The position numbers and the translations under genes were made by a program. DNA of 47,380 nucleotides from the NCBI RefSeq assembly GCF_019654915.1, contig NZ_BPET01000048.1, positions 1 to 47,380 of the forward strand, written 5' to 3'. This DNA comes from Shewanella sp. MBTL60-007 (lineage in GTDB: Bacteria; Pseudomonadota; Gammaproteobacteria; Enterobacterales; Shewanellaceae). This document shows positions 1 to 9,260 of this stretch, piece after piece (position 1 is the stretch's first letter; every line of letters starts with the position of its first letter). The notes under the pieces were generated by a model. It made no database searches. It was not told the DNA's origin and saw only the letters and a list, made by a program, of their open reading frames with translations.

Positions 1-539
1 AGACCCCGAAGCGTTTCTAAGTTTCCTGACTTAGGCTTTTCTTTATATTGGGAAGCGTACTCTTCAACAAGAATTTCTTTTACTAAATTAATTGTATCGT
101 CTGAAACATCATCAAACGATTGAAGAATTTCTAAAATTGGTTTTTCTGGTAGAGCTATTTCTTTACCGCTATTGAGCTTGGATTTTCTTTCCTTACCGAC
201 ATCCCTCGTCGTGTAAAAGCCCAAATATACGCTGTTGCTGGTGCGAAATTGATCTACATAGATGTCATAAAAACTGACCAACGTATTTATAACCGGAGGA
301 CTAAAAATTGTGAAATTGCCATTCAAGTCATAATTCTTGTCTTCTTCGAAGTAATTACTGACTTCTCCATCTACAATAGTCTGATGGGAAACATCTTCGA
401 GATTTTCCACCGCAGTAAAAAATACAGTACTTCTATCCTGCTGAATCGTTTGCAGCATGAGCTTAATCGCCCTTATGAGCTGTAATCTAAAGCCTTTGCC
501 AGAGTCTCCAGCTTCCCTATTGATAGTCTCTACTGCCAT
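1..539 (-). CDS. Unrecognised ICE cargo gene, 5' part only (runs off the window)
   Basis: An open reading frame runs from ATG at 539 on the minus strand to the left edge without a stop, giving 179 residues of an incomplete protein. The in-frame stop TGA at 549-551 limits the start to 539; no strong ribosome site is seen. The N-terminus has a Gly-Lys-Gly-Phe-Arg stretch (residues 14-18), an acidic Glu-Asn-Leu-Glu-Asp motif near 45-49, and a Tyr-Thr-Thr-Arg-Asp motif near 109-113. This layout faintly recalls the nuclease domain of Cap4/DUF4297-type anti-phage effectors and ABC-3C effectors, but a QxK motif is not clear, so I assign no function. Its place directly left of traF is where SXT/R391 elements carry variable hotspot 3 cargo, often defence genes. 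That it is coding is fairly sure; the function is not known. Confidence 0.68.
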   Translation of the reverse strand, partial: MAVETINREAGDSGKGFRLQLIRAIKLMLQTIQQDRSTVFFTAVENLEDVSHQTIVDGEVSNYFEEDKNYDLNGNFTIFSPPVINTLVSFYDIYVDQFRTSNSVYLGFYTTRDVGKERKSKLNSGKEIALPEKPILEILQSFDDVSDDTINLVKEILVEEYASQYKEKPKSGNLETLRG

Positions 540-806
540 AAAAAAGTGTCATCTTGATTTAATCTGGCCAATGTACACGATCACTCTTTAAAAGTTAACC
601 CACAGCTATATTTCCTCTGCAAAGTTTGATAGTTCGATGTCCGCTCCTAGCTCAAAACGGAAAACCATATTTTTGGCTCATTAAAGTTAGCTGTTACTGG
701 TCAAGACAGCTAGTCAGAAACACACACGATTCATTCATCTATCTGGCTAATCGCCCTGACGGGGATCTTTAGCATGTTAGCTCTATGAAATTTTCTGGAG
801 CTGACA

Positions 807-1751
807 ATGAGAACCCCCTTGTTCCCTTGGTTCATCCTATGGGTGACCATCCCAATCATTATTTTCTTGCTATTCATCTTGCCCGCCCATGCCAGTGATG
901 GACCATTCTATCAGCGTGGTCAGGAAGGCTGGTTTTGGTATCAGGTTATTCCTGAACCTGAGCAGCCTGATGAGCTGATAGAGCCGGAAACTGGTGTCGT
1001 GGAGTCCAGTCAGAGCGAACTAAAGCCCTTCAGTGCCGCATGGTTCCGAGAGCATATGCAATCGTTCATGGACAAGGCAATTGATGAGCCGACGAATGAG
1101 AACGTCAGAGCCTATCTGTATCTCCAGCGCGTCATGATGGATAAGGGCTCACAGTTTGCTGATGTTAGTCAGCAGGTGGTCATGGGCGATCCTGTTTTGG
1201 ATGAAATCAGTCGCAGACCCTTGGCGACCTATGCTGCCAATCGGATGGATCGAGAAGCTGGCGCTCAACGTGATGTAGCTTTAGGTGAAGTAGCGAAGCG
1301 GGCTGGTTTGTTCTTTTTCTATCGTTCGGATTGCCCTTATTGCCATGCTCAAGCGCCTATCATCGAATCTATGGCCTTGAACTATGGGTTCGAGGTGTTT
1401 GCTATTGCTGTCGATGGCTTGCCTTTACCCGGTGGAGAGTTTCCCAATTACAAAGTCGATTCAGGACAAGCCCAATCCTTGTCCGTTACGACTGTCCCTG
1501 CCGTGTTCTTAGTTGACCCGCCTAACGTTATTACTCCGATTGGACAAGGCGCAATGAGCCTTGATGAGCTCAATAATCGAATCATTCTCGCAGCCCATCA
1601 AGCCGGTTGGATTGACGATCAAACTTACTATGCCACCAGACCTGTTCAACCCGGCGTGTCACTCGCGATGTCAGCCCAAGAGCTTAACGAAAAGATATTA
1701 CAGGACCCTGAGTTCCTTGTTCGCTATCTGCGTGCACAAGGAGGGTTATAA
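807..1751 (+). CDS. traF: TraF, thioredoxin-like conjugative transfer protein
   Basis: This 314-residue protein belongs to the F-type mating-pair formation set. It has an N-terminal hydrophobic segment (about residues 8-28, ending PAHAS) that acts as signal or anchor, and a thioredoxin fold in the C-terminal half with a CPYC redox motif at 176-179 and the expected cis-proline (P231). Family members sit in the periplasm and help assemble the pilus and transfer channel; unlike F-plasmid TraF, which lost the motif, this one keeps both cysteines. The start follows GGAG at about 798-801. It begins the traF-traH-traG block, with 2 and 3 bases between genes, so the three are certainly co-transcribed. 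Confidence 0.93.
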   Translation: MRTPLFPWFILWVTIPIIIFLLFILPAHASDGPFYQRGQEGWFWYQVIPEPEQPDELIEPETGVVESSQSELKPFSAAWFREHMQSFMDKAIDEPTNENVRAYLYLQRVMMDKGSQFADVSQQVVMGDPVLDEISRRPLATYAANRMDREAGAQRDVALGEVAKRAGLFFFYRSDCPYCHAQAPIIESMALNYGFEVFAIAVDGLPLPGGEFPNYKVDSGQAQSLSVTTVPAVFLVDPPNVITPIGQGAMSLDELNNRIILAAHQAGWIDDQTYYATRPVQPGVSLAMSAQELNEKILQDPEFLVRYLRAQGGL

Positions 1752-1753
1752 CA

Positions 1754-3142
1754 ATGAAAAAAGTAATCCGAGTATCGCTAATCGCCTGTGCGATTGGTTT
1801 TTCATCTATGAGCCAAGCAAGCTTGCAACAGGAGATGAACCAGTTGTTTGGTTCAATGACCAACACCACTGCGCCTGGTGTATTCGAGAGTCAGCGGCGT
1901 GGCGTTATATCTGGAGGAAGCGTTGTTGTTCGTAACAGGATCATGAACGAGAACCTCGTCTCTATGGTGCCACCGTCATTCCAAGCCGGTTGTGGCGGCA
2001 TTGATATGTTCGCGGGAAGTTTGTCATTTGTTAACGCGGATCAGTTTGTTCAATTACTTCGCTCTGTTGCTGCAAACGCCAAAGGATATGCATTCCAATT
2101 GGCGCTCAGTGCTATGTGTGAGAAATGCTCCCAGCACATGGAGACACTGCAAAAGAAAATCCAGCAGTTGAACGAATATTTTGGCAATTCCTGTCAAATG
2201 GCTCAGGGAGTCGTGAACGATACCCTAGCTGCTTTTGGTAAGAAGGGGCAAACAGAGGCCAGCATGTTGAGCTCACTTAAAGGGGCTGGAGACATTTTTA
2301 CCAGTTGGAGTGAATCCAATGGTAAGAACCCATATGAGAACGCTTCGAGTGTCGCGGCATCTGATGTGAACAAAACGATTAAAGGTAATTTGGTTTGGCG
2401 AGCATTGAAACGTCACTCGGCATCAAGCTGGTTTGCATCTGGGGATGACCGTTTTCTTGAAGCGGTTATGTCCGTGACGGGCTCGATCATCGTTGGTGAT
2501 TTAGCGAATGCGGCTGATGGTCAAGGTAAAGCCCCAAAACTGACCAGACTGAATGGCAATAAAGTGACTATTGAACATCTAATTCATGGCGGTAACGTCG
2601 CTATGTACCGATGTGACACAGTGACGCAAGACGGTTGTCTGAACCCAATAATCACTAACGTGACTCTTACCGGGTTATCAACTCAGGTAGAAAATTTACT
2701 TCTTGGTACAGGTTCTAGTAACGGCATTATTTTTAAGTTTGCTCGAAATACAGGGGCTGCTAGCGCCACCGAAAAGGCTTTTATGACCTCGGCTCCTGCC
2801 AGCATTGGGGGCATGATTCGAACTCTTTCTGCATTAAATGAAGGGGCCGCTAGGTCGTTTGCTTCACGAGCGGCACCATTTATTGCTGTTGAGATGGCCC
2901 GAGCATTAGTTGAAGACATGCTCAATGCAGCTAGAAGTACCTCCGGTGTGGAAGATCATGCCTATGCGAAGTTATTAACGGAAGACCTTGAACGTGCACG
3001 TCGCCAAATCAATGAGGAGTACGCCGCGTTGCAGCGAAGATACGGCTCAGAGCAAGAGTTGCTGGCACATTTTAACCAGGTGATACAGACCATTCGCAAA
3101 CAGCGTTATTACACCGTTAAATCTACGGCGCTGGGGGAATAG
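1754..3142 (+). CDS. traH: TraH, conjugative pilus assembly protein
   Basis: The product has 462 residues with a typical signal peptide (about residues 1-22, ending SQA), so it is exported to the periplasm. TraH proteins of F-like systems interact with TraF and other factors at the outer membrane during pilus extension. The central part carries a cysteine cluster (Cys-Glu-Lys-Cys near residue 118) likely to form disulfides, which fits the neighbouring CPYC-bearing TraF. The C-terminal third is helical and charged with coiled-coil character (residues about 405-445). The gene starts 2 bases after traF and ends 3 bases before traG. Length and order agree with SXT/R391 elements. Confidence 0.92.
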   Translation: MKKVIRVSLIACAIGFSSMSQASLQQEMNQLFGSMTNTTAPGVFESQRRGVISGGSVVVRNRIMNENLVSMVPPSFQAGCGGIDMFAGSLSFVNADQFVQLLRSVAANAKGYAFQLALSAMCEKCSQHMETLQKKIQQLNEYFGNSCQMAQGVVNDTLAAFGKKGQTEASMLSSLKGAGDIFTSWSESNGKNPYENASSVAASDVNKTIKGNLVWRALKRHSASSWFASGDDRFLEAVMSVTGSIIVGDLANAADGQGKAPKLTRLNGNKVTIEHLIHGGNVAMYRCDTVTQDGCLNPIITNVTLTGLSTQVENLLLGTGSSNGIIFKFARNTGAASATEKAFMTSAPASIGGMIRTLSALNEGAARSFASRAAPFIAVEMARALVEDMLNAARSTSGVEDHAYAKLLTEDLERARRQINEEYAALQRRYGSEQELLAHFNQVIQTIRKQRYYTVKSTALGE

Positions 3143-3145
3143 GTC

Positions 3146-6100
3146 ATGTGGGAAATCTATTCCATCGGGGATTCGGCTTTTTTAGAGCAGGTCCTGAACG
3201 CTGTCGCGATGATCACTGGTACAGGCGATTTTACTTCAATGGTTCGCATTGGCTTGCTCATTGGGGTATTGATGGTCTCTGTCCAGGCCTTAATGCAAGG
3301 CGGTCGTGGGATTAACTTTCAACACGTTTTAGTCTCATGGCTAGTCTTTGCAACCATGTTTGGACCCAGTACCCGAGTGAGCATTGAGGATGCGTACACC
3401 GGACAAGTTCGAGTGGTTGATAATGTGCCCATCGGTGTTGCTGCCGCAGGTAGTACGATTTCGACTGTTGGCTTTCAAATCACGCGATTGTTTGAAACCG
3501 CCTTCTCAACTCCCGCGATGACGGAATACGGCTTTGCATCCAGTTTACAGTCACTGATTAAAGTGAGAAAACAGGTGATGGATCGCTCTGGGTTGGGTGA
3601 TGCAAATCGTGTCGGCGGCTCGGACATCGAGCAATCGTGGTTTAACTACATCAAAGAGTGCACCTTGATTGGTATCGACATCGGCCAAAAGAACCTCGAT
3701 CAGGTGCTGAGTGATCCTAACCCGATGACAGCGATTAGGTTTGATTCGCGCATTTATGGCACTCGAATCATGCTCAGTGGTAGCAGTAGCGATCTGGACT
3801 GCACCGATGCCTATAGCCAACTGAAACTCATGACAGAATCAACCTTCATTCCAAGGCTTAAACAGGTTCTGTCAGCCTCATTGGGGACTTCGTCAGCAAC
3901 GGACACTGATGACGTGATCCGAAATGCACTGAATAACCTTGGTTTGGCTTCGGTTAACACCCAAGAGTATATGACCGCGTCAGTGCTTTTGCCTATTTAT
4001 GAGCAAAGCGTGACGGGCAAGTATATGGATGATCAAGCTTTCACCGCAGCCGTTATGGTTAACCAAGCGATTGAGCAGCGTAATACGCAATGGGCGGCGG
4101 AGCAGACCCTGTTCCAGAGTATCGTTCGTCCGATGATGACGTTTTTTGAGGGGTTCATTTACGCCATCACCCCATTGATGGCCTTTGTGATAGCCCTTGG
4201 CCAAATCGGGATGCGAATGGCTGGGAAGTACTTGTTAATCCTGCTTTGGATTCAACTTTGGATGCCTGTCATGGCCATCATTAACCTGTATATTCATTTA
4301 ACCGTTGCAGGGAAAATGTCTGCTCTTGATGCCTTTGCAGGTACAGAAGTGCCATCTTTTGCTGGGATGATGCAGATGGATTCAGTGCTGCAAACCTGGA
4401 TAGCTACTGGCGGCATGTTGGCGTCGAGTGTTCCGGCGATTTCGCTCATGCTCGTTTATGGCTCAGCAATAACCGCTACCCACTTGGCTGGGCGTCTACA
4501 AAACGGTGATGCCATTGATGAAAAGCTGGCAAGTCCAGATGTCGCGAAAAATGCCCCGGTAATGCAATCACAGTCAATGTTCCAAAATTCAGCCCTCACT
4601 GGTTCTGCTATGACCGGCGCGTCAAACCTACTAAGCAGTTTCTCTGTCGGAAACGCAGTGGGTTCAATGGTCGGCTCTGCAAAAGAATCCATGACTCAGG
4701 CAACTCAAGCCTTTAGCCGTCAGGTTGGCAATACCATGAGTCGAACCTTTGGTGAAAAGCTAAGTTACGACAACCTTTCTTCGGTTGGACGTCAGATTGG
4801 TTCTTCTAACTCCGCATCTAGCGCCGTTGTTAATCAGGTTACTGATGACCTGCAAACTCGGTATGGTTTTGGAGACGATAAAAAAGATGCTGTACGTGGC
4901 TTGGTATCGGGCGTGCTATCGGGAGGCCTAAGGGTCGGTGGCGATGGAACCATTACTAATCCCGGTGAGAAAGAAGTTGCTGATAAGGGCTTTCTTGGAA
5001 GGCTTCTTGGTACTGGCGGCAATGATTCTCCACAGGGCAACTTGCCAGGAGTCGATAAGCCAGACTCATCTCGTGTACCAAAACTATCAAGGGTACGAGC
5101 AGGGCTGGATTTAGGTGGTAACTTTAGTGGCCAAGTTGAGTCGTCAGAAGGCAGTTCTCGATCTACGACCGCAAATACGCTCACTGGGGAGATGCAAAGC
5201 TTGGCATTAAGTGATTCACGACGTGCTGAGTATCGCGATGCGATGGTTAAGGACCTTTCAGATTCAAGACGTTCTGGCGTTGAAATGTCGTTGTCTAACC
5301 AAGACTATCAGTCACTTCAGAGTTCAGCACAAGACGTTGTCACGGCATCAAATCGCTTTAGTGAGCTTGATCAGGCCAGCTACAGTCTATCAGGACAAAG
5401 AAATACTGATGGTGCGACGTTAACCCGATTAGCGGCGGACAATCCTGAAGTCATGGATTATTTAGGTCGCTATATGAACCAGCATGTTGAAGCAGGTAAC
5501 CGTTTACGTGAAAACCTTCCAATGTATCAGCGCTTGCTACCTGATGATAATCAGGCGTATGTAGCGGCAGCTATGGAGTCTTTAACCTATAGCAACTCTT
5601 CAACGCCCGCTGAACGCGACAATGATTATCAAGCTGCAATGACGGTTATGGCCATGGCTACCGGAGCCGATTTACGATCAATTCAGCCGCGCTCAAATGA
5701 AGGCTTGTCATCAACTGCACCTACTTTTGGTGGTACTCAAAGCCAAGTTGAATCGGGTGTATTGGGCGGCTACGAGGATGCAGCAACAGTTCAAACTCAG
5801 TTCAACGCAGCTCAATCGGCTTACCAAACCAATCTGTCTGGTATAGATGGACAGTTGAATGCGCATCAGCAGCAAGCTCAGCAGGCCGTAGCTACTGACA
5901 CAAGTACCTATCAATCTGGACTAAACAGTGAAGCTGGATCTCAGTGGCGATCACGCATTATGGCTGATGATAGCGGAGTTTCTGGTGCTGAAATGTTCTT
6001 CAACAGCGCCAGTGCTATTGGTGATTTCAGTGGCAAGCATACTGATGCAGCTCTGCATACCTTGAATCACTTTGGCGAAGACTATGAGAGTTACAAAGAA

Positions 6101-6715
6101 CAAGCGCTTGAAGATCCTGGCTCACGAGGTTTCTTGCACAACGCAACGGTGGCCAGCAAATCAACCTGGGATGGGTTAAAAGCCGCCGTTGATGCCGGAA
6201 CCTCTTTGGAAAATCCATTGACGGCGTTTAATGATGCATACAGTGGATCGAGTTCGCAGTATGCCTCCGAAGTAAACTGGGGCACTAAGTCTGAAGCCAT
6301 GTTGGCGGGGGCATTTGGTGCGGCAGTTAACAATCGATATGGTGAGTTCTTAGAACAGTATGCCGATGATTTCAAACAGGAAGCATACAGCGAAGGGCAG
6401 AGAATGGGATTGACCCCGATTCAAAGTCAAGTGTTCGCTCAAGCTTTCAATGAAGGTTTGGCGGGACGCGTATTCAACTCTGAAGACTCATCGAGTTGGT
6501 CGCCTGAAATGCTAGGTCTAAGGGAGCAAATGCTAAATGAGTATCGTCAAAAGGATGAGAGTGGCGCTTACATCCCTGACAGTGTGTCTGAAGAAGATAA
6601 AGCATTTGTGGATAAGCAGATAGCGGTGATCTCAAATGCATCGCTTGCGGGAGATTATGCTCAGAACAACTTGATCGATATTAGGGCTTATAACCAGGCA
6701 TCAGGAAGGAACTGA
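3146..6715 (+). CDS. traG: TraG, mating-pair stabilisation and entry-exclusion target
   Basis: This 1189-residue inner-membrane protein has several hydrophobic segments in its first 460 residues (about 20-75, 335-385, 415-450) followed by a long Ser/Gln/Asn-rich domain with low hydrophobicity. TraG works in pilus assembly and mating-pair stabilisation, and in SXT/R391 elements it is also the donor-side partner recognised by Eex of the recipient. Published work places the exclusion specificity at residues 606-608. Here codons at 4961-4969 give Pro-Gly-Glu at exactly 606-608, which I recall as the SXT (S group) type. A hairpin terminator follows the stop. The gene lies tightly behind traH. Confidence 0.93.
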   Translation: MWEIYSIGDSAFLEQVLNAVAMITGTGDFTSMVRIGLLIGVLMVSVQALMQGGRGINFQHVLVSWLVFATMFGPSTRVSIEDAYTGQVRVVDNVPIGVAAAGSTISTVGFQITRLFETAFSTPAMTEYGFASSLQSLIKVRKQVMDRSGLGDANRVGGSDIEQSWFNYIKECTLIGIDIGQKNLDQVLSDPNPMTAIRFDSRIYGTRIMLSGSSSDLDCTDAYSQLKLMTESTFIPRLKQVLSASLGTSSATDTDDVIRNALNNLGLASVNTQEYMTASVLLPIYEQSVTGKYMDDQAFTAAVMVNQAIEQRNTQWAAEQTLFQSIVRPMMTFFEGFIYAITPLMAFVIALGQIGMRMAGKYLLILLWIQLWMPVMAIINLYIHLTVAGKMSALDAFAGTEVPSFAGMMQMDSVLQTWIATGGMLASSVPAISLMLVYGSAITATHLAGRLQNGDAIDEKLASPDVAKNAPVMQSQSMFQNSALTGSAMTGASNLLSSFSVGNAVGSMVGSAKESMTQATQAFSRQVGNTMSRTFGEKLSYDNLSSVGRQIGSSNSASSAVVNQVTDDLQTRYGFGDDKKDAVRGLVSGVLSGGLRVGGDGTITNPGEKEVADKGFLGRLLGTGGNDSPQGNLPGVDKPDSSRVPKLSRVRAGLDLGGNFSGQVESSEGSSRSTTANTLTGEMQSLALSDSRRAEYRDAMVKDLSDSRRSGVEMSLSNQDYQSLQSSAQDVVTASNRFSELDQASYSLSGQRNTDGATLTRLAADNPEVMDYLGRYMNQHVEAGNRLRENLPMYQRLLPDDNQAYVAAAMESLTYSNSSTPAERDNDYQAAMTVMAMATGADLRSIQPRSNEGLSSTAPTFGGTQSQVESGVLGGYEDAATVQTQFNAAQSAYQTNLSGIDGQLNAHQQQAQQAVATDTSTYQSGLNSEAGSQWRSRIMADDSGVSGAEMFFNSASAIGDFSGKHTDAALHTLNHFGEDYESYKEQALEDPGSRGFLHNATVASKSTWDGLKAAVDAGTSLENPLTAFNDAYSGSSSQYASEVNWGTKSEAMLAGAFGAAVNNRYGEFLEQYADDFKQEAYSEGQRMGLTPIQSQVFAQAFNEGLAGRVFNSEDSSSWSPEMLGLREQMLNEYRQKDESGAYIPDSVSEEDKAFVDKQIAVISNASLAGDYAQNNLIDIRAYNQASGRN

Positions 6716-6725
6716 AAATAGAAGG

Positions 6726-6757
6726 TAGCCAGCTTGTGGTTGGCTGGCTATTTTTTT
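6726..6757 (+). terminator. Terminator after traG
   Basis: An 8-bp stem (TAGCCAGC at 6726-6733 with GCTGGCTA at 6743-6750) is followed by seven T residues. It ends the tra transcript and overlaps the 3' end of the convergent eex gene. Confidence 0.8.
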
Positions 6758-7179
6758 GGCTTTTTGGGATACCTTGGATAAAAGCCATCAAAAAACGAAT
6801 GGAGCTTATACCAATACCATTTTTCTTCAATGCTCAAAGTTCTACCCGAATCTTTAACTTGGCTACTCAAGAATCTAATTCCAGTACAAATAGCTAAGAA
6901 AGAGAGTCCCAAACCAACAATTGTCCAACTCGCTTGCCAATATGCGATTGCTACAAGCATAGTGATTATGGCTATAAGTCCGATGGGATTACAGGTCGCT
7001 TTGAAACCCAAGTAGCTGAAAAAAACGACGGTGCAGAACAGAAATGGCAAAGCCGCTAACTTGGCAGATGCCGTTAATATTTCTGAAGGAAAGAAATGAG
7101 CCGCAGCCAAAGTCGCCAGAAAAAGCCCCAGTGATATAAACCAGCAGCGTGCTGGTAAAGATTTAAGTAAGTTTGTCAT
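6748..7179 (-). CDS. eex: Eex, entry-exclusion inner-membrane protein
   Basis: Starting at ATG 7179 the product has 143 residues, the size I recall for Eex of SXT and R391; a start at 7203 would add eight residues but AAGAAG just before 7179 and the family length favour the shorter form. Three or four hydrophobic segments lie at about residues 12-30, 38-55, 62-78 and 82-100, followed by a polar C-terminal tail rich in Trp, Tyr and Lys. Eex blocks redundant uptake of an ICE of the same exclusion group by acting on TraG of the donor. The gene lies convergent to traG, 3' end against 3' end. Confidence 0.85.
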   Translation of the reverse strand: MTNLLKSLPARCWFISLGLFLATLAAAHFFPSEILTASAKLAALPFLFCTVVFFSYLGFKATCNPIGLIAIITMLVAIAYWQASWTIVGLGLSFLAICTGIRFLSSQVKDSGRTLSIEEKWYWYKLHSFFDGFYPRYPKKPKK

Positions 7180-7236
7180 CTTCTTAGTACTCTCAAAGTG
7201 CACGGGAGGTGCACAATCAAATCATGCATCTGCATG

Positions 7237-7770
7237 TTAGTTCTCAAAAAGTGCTCTAGTGGTTTGCTCGGCCATAATCTCACACACAGGACATTTAAGC
7301 TGAATGCGCTGTTGTGATACCGTCAAATACAGACTGCCGCATCGACACCGGTGTAAGGATGCAAGCTGTGATCTTAAATCACGAGCTAGAACCCAACCTT
7401 CATTGATGGTCAGTTTTTTCCAGGGGATCTCAGCTGGAAGATCTGCTTCTTTTCTTGCAACCAAATACGCATCGTAAGCCTTCATCAAAGCATCGATATT
7501 TAATTGCTTGTAGACATTATCACCACCAATATTGACATAAAGCGCCATAAGCAGGGAGCCTTCAACTAATGCTCTTCTGCTTTTGACGATGGCATCAGAT
7601 TCTGGCAATTGACCAGGACAAGGTGACTTGCCAGTCACTTCTTTGTGGAGCCTTCTGATAATGTGGATTGGCAAACCTGTATCGAGCGCGATAATGGTTG
7701 TTCGAAATCCGTATTTAATAAGCAGCGAGGCTCGGGTAAATAGCTCACTTTTGGACAGGTTATCAATCAT
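7237..7770 (-). CDS. setC: SetC, FlhC-like activator of ICE transfer
   Basis: The 177-residue product matches FlhC-type activators in length and layout: a helical N-terminal domain and a C-terminal zinc-binding region with Cys-Arg-Cys followed 16 residues later by Cys-Pro-Val-Cys. With SetD it forms the master activator that switches on the int, mob and tra promoters of SXT/R391 elements. Its start overlaps the stop of setD by four bases (ATGA), so translation is coupled. It is the last gene of the leftward operon that starts at croS and is under SetR control, and is therefore expected to be made after DNA damage. Confidence 0.9.
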   Translation of the reverse strand: MIDNLSKSELFTRASLLIKYGFRTTIIALDTGLPIHIIRRLHKEVTGKSPCPGQLPESDAIVKSRRALVEGSLLMALYVNIGGDNVYKQLNIDALMKAYDAYLVARKEADLPAEIPWKKLTINEGWVLARDLRSQLASLHRCRCGSLYLTVSQQRIQLKCPVCEIMAEQTTRALFEN

Positions 7771-8066
7771 GCATCCCCCTTGTTGTTTAGGGTTGATAAT
7801 AAATAAGCGATTCTTGGGATACCTGTGCCTTTGCTCTTCACCATCTCAATCAGTTGGCTTTGGTTACCCCTTGGTTGAAACAGCATGAATGATGAGGTCG
7901 CCACTCGTTGCAGGTCGTCAACACCAGCATTAATCAGAGCATCAACCACGTCGCGTGTAAGTCCAAAGCGCAAGACGGCCTCTTGCGGATCAATTCGCGC
8001 CAATTCTCGTGCTGCGTGTAGGTACGCCAAATTTAATTGATAGAAGTCTTGTTGATTGGTTGTCAT
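7767..8066 (-). CDS. setD: SetD, FlhD-like partner of SetC
   Basis: This 99-residue helical protein has the size of FlhD and the sequence character of SetD (LNLAYLHAARELARIDP near the N-terminus, as in the FlhD dimer region). FlhD-type proteins do not bind DNA well alone and act as a complex with FlhC; SetCD does the same for ICE transfer genes. Both ends overlap neighbouring genes by four bases (ATGA), with the transglycosylase upstream and setC downstream, which suggests strict co-production of SetC and SetD. Identification rests on similarity and on the setD-setC order near setR. Confidence 0.88.
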   Translation of the reverse strand: MTTNQQDFYQLNLAYLHAARELARIDPQEAVLRFGLTRDVVDALINAGVDDLQRVATSSFMLFQPRGNQSQLIEMVKSKGTGIPRIAYLLSTLNNKGDA

Positions 8067-8611
8067 TGACGGACCTCCAGTTCATGTAAAATATTGCGAT
8101 AGATAGAAAGCACTCTTTGCCCATACCAGCGTGCACGCTCTTCGTTCCAACTGTGATAGCGGCCTATGCCAAGCTCTAAATCATTTGGTGAAGACTTGAT
8201 TGCTTCGGCCAAAATACTTGAGCCGACCGTAAGGTTGGTGATGGGGTCTAGCAGTTCCGCTGCTGAGCTCACCCGATGCCCATGCCAATGCAAATTGATT
8301 TGCATAAGGCCAATATCGAGCTGATATTTTTCAGTCTCTTGCAGTGCCTGGTTTAACAGTTGCTCTGCTTCTGTCTTAGATTTGGCGTAGGTTGCGTTTG
8401 AACCATTGCGAATTGCGTATGGCCATGGACTGGTCATGTTGAGACCACGATGTGAGGCCGACTCAGCCAAGGCAACGGCGTAGAGCATGACTGGATCAAT
8501 ACCAACGCTATGTGCTGCTTTTTCCCACTGATAGCCCGGAAACGCATAGACTGAAGTGCTTGCGGACATGGCTATCACTAGGGCAATGGTTTTTGCTTTA
8601 ATCGTTTTCAT
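8063..8611 (-). CDS. Lytic murein transglycosylase (SXT s082 type)
   Basis: The product has 182 residues with a signal peptide (about 1-23, ending VYA), so it acts on peptidoglycan in the periplasm. The SLT fold is shown by the catalytic glutamate in AESASHRG (E52) and by the later LMQIN motif (near 110) and the tyrosine-containing RYHSWN segment. Conjugative elements carry such enzymes to open the cell wall locally for the transfer apparatus. It is unusual that the gene is in the regulatory operon with setDC and not in the tra blocks; the same order is known in SXT. It overlaps both neighbours. Confidence 0.86.
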   Translation of the reverse strand: MKTIKAKTIALVIAMSASTSVYAFPGYQWEKAAHSVGIDPVMLYAVALAESASHRGLNMTSPWPYAIRNGSNATYAKSKTEAEQLLNQALQETEKYQLDIGLMQINLHWHGHRVSSAAELLDPITNLTVGSSILAEAIKSSPNDLELGIGRYHSWNEERARWYGQRVLSIYRNILHELEVRQ

Positions 8612-9260
8612 TTTTGTCCTCTAATTGATTTCCGAGAAGCGCCTGAATGGCTTTCGGGCTTATTCTTTTTAATGGCACTGCGCTAAAGTCGGCGATGCCT
8701 CTCGTATAAACTTGTGCCGCTTTTGACCAGTCGCCTACGGCAACCGGCGCTTGCATATCAAATCCTTTTTGCTGGTTCTGATGGTCTGCAATACCCTGTA
8801 ATAGCCTTGGGTATTCACCCACTTCGTCCCGCAGCAAGTAAGCCTGGTAGCGTGTTAAAAACTCTTTTTGCTTAAAGGGGTATTCCCTGTCATCAACCTT
8901 GCAGAGTTCAACCCATCCACCCATGTCTGAAATCACGCGGTGGATAAGCGCATCGTCAAACATCACGGATGTCCAAGCGCCAACCTGACGAACAGCCTTG
9001 TCAACTTTGTTCCAAGCAACCATGGCTCTTGAACCTGAGTTGCCGTCGATATGCTTGATGACGTCAGCGGGCTTTGGAAAAAATTGCCCAGTATCCGGTG
9101 ATTGAATATGCCGAGTCAGACCGATTCGCACTTCTTCAATGCTATAAGCACGAAGGGCTTCAAATGCGATGGATAGCAATTGCGGTGATACGCTTTTGCC
9201 ATACATGGCCCAAGCTGCTCCCCAAATTTCAGCAAACTCGCGTTTATCAACCTCCTGCAC
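8598..9260 (-). CDS. DUF6475-like phage/ICE protein of unknown role
   Basis: I choose GTG at 9260 because GGGAGG stands nine bases before it; a longer frame starting at TTG 9326 lacks such a site and would overlap the upstream gene by 80 bases. The shorter form gives 220 residues. The sequence has the pattern of DUF6475 proteins: a helical N-terminus, a His-Ile-Gln-Ser-Pro-Asp-x-Gly-Gln-Phe-x-Pro-Lys-Pro-Ala-Asp motif, a conserved FDD, and Met-Gly-Gly-Trp. Such proteins are found in phage replication or early regions next to a replication-initiator-like gene, as here. The role is not established. It corresponds in position to SXT s083. Confidence 0.75.
   Translation of the reverse strand: MQEVDKREFAEIWGAAWAMYGKSVSPQLLSIAFEALRAYSIEEVRIGLTRHIQSPDTGQFFPKPADVIKHIDGNSGSRAMVAWNKVDKAVRQVGAWTSVMFDDALIHRVISDMGGWVELCKVDDREYPFKQKEFLTRYQAYLLRDEVGEYPRLLQGIADHQNQQKGFDMQAPVAVGDWSKAAQVYTRGIADFSAVPLKRISPKAIQALLGNQLEDKNEND

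Noticed and set aside
249..485. 78-codon frame on the plus strand
   Set aside because: It lies inside the better minus-strand gene 1-539, has no ribosome site and no family likeness.
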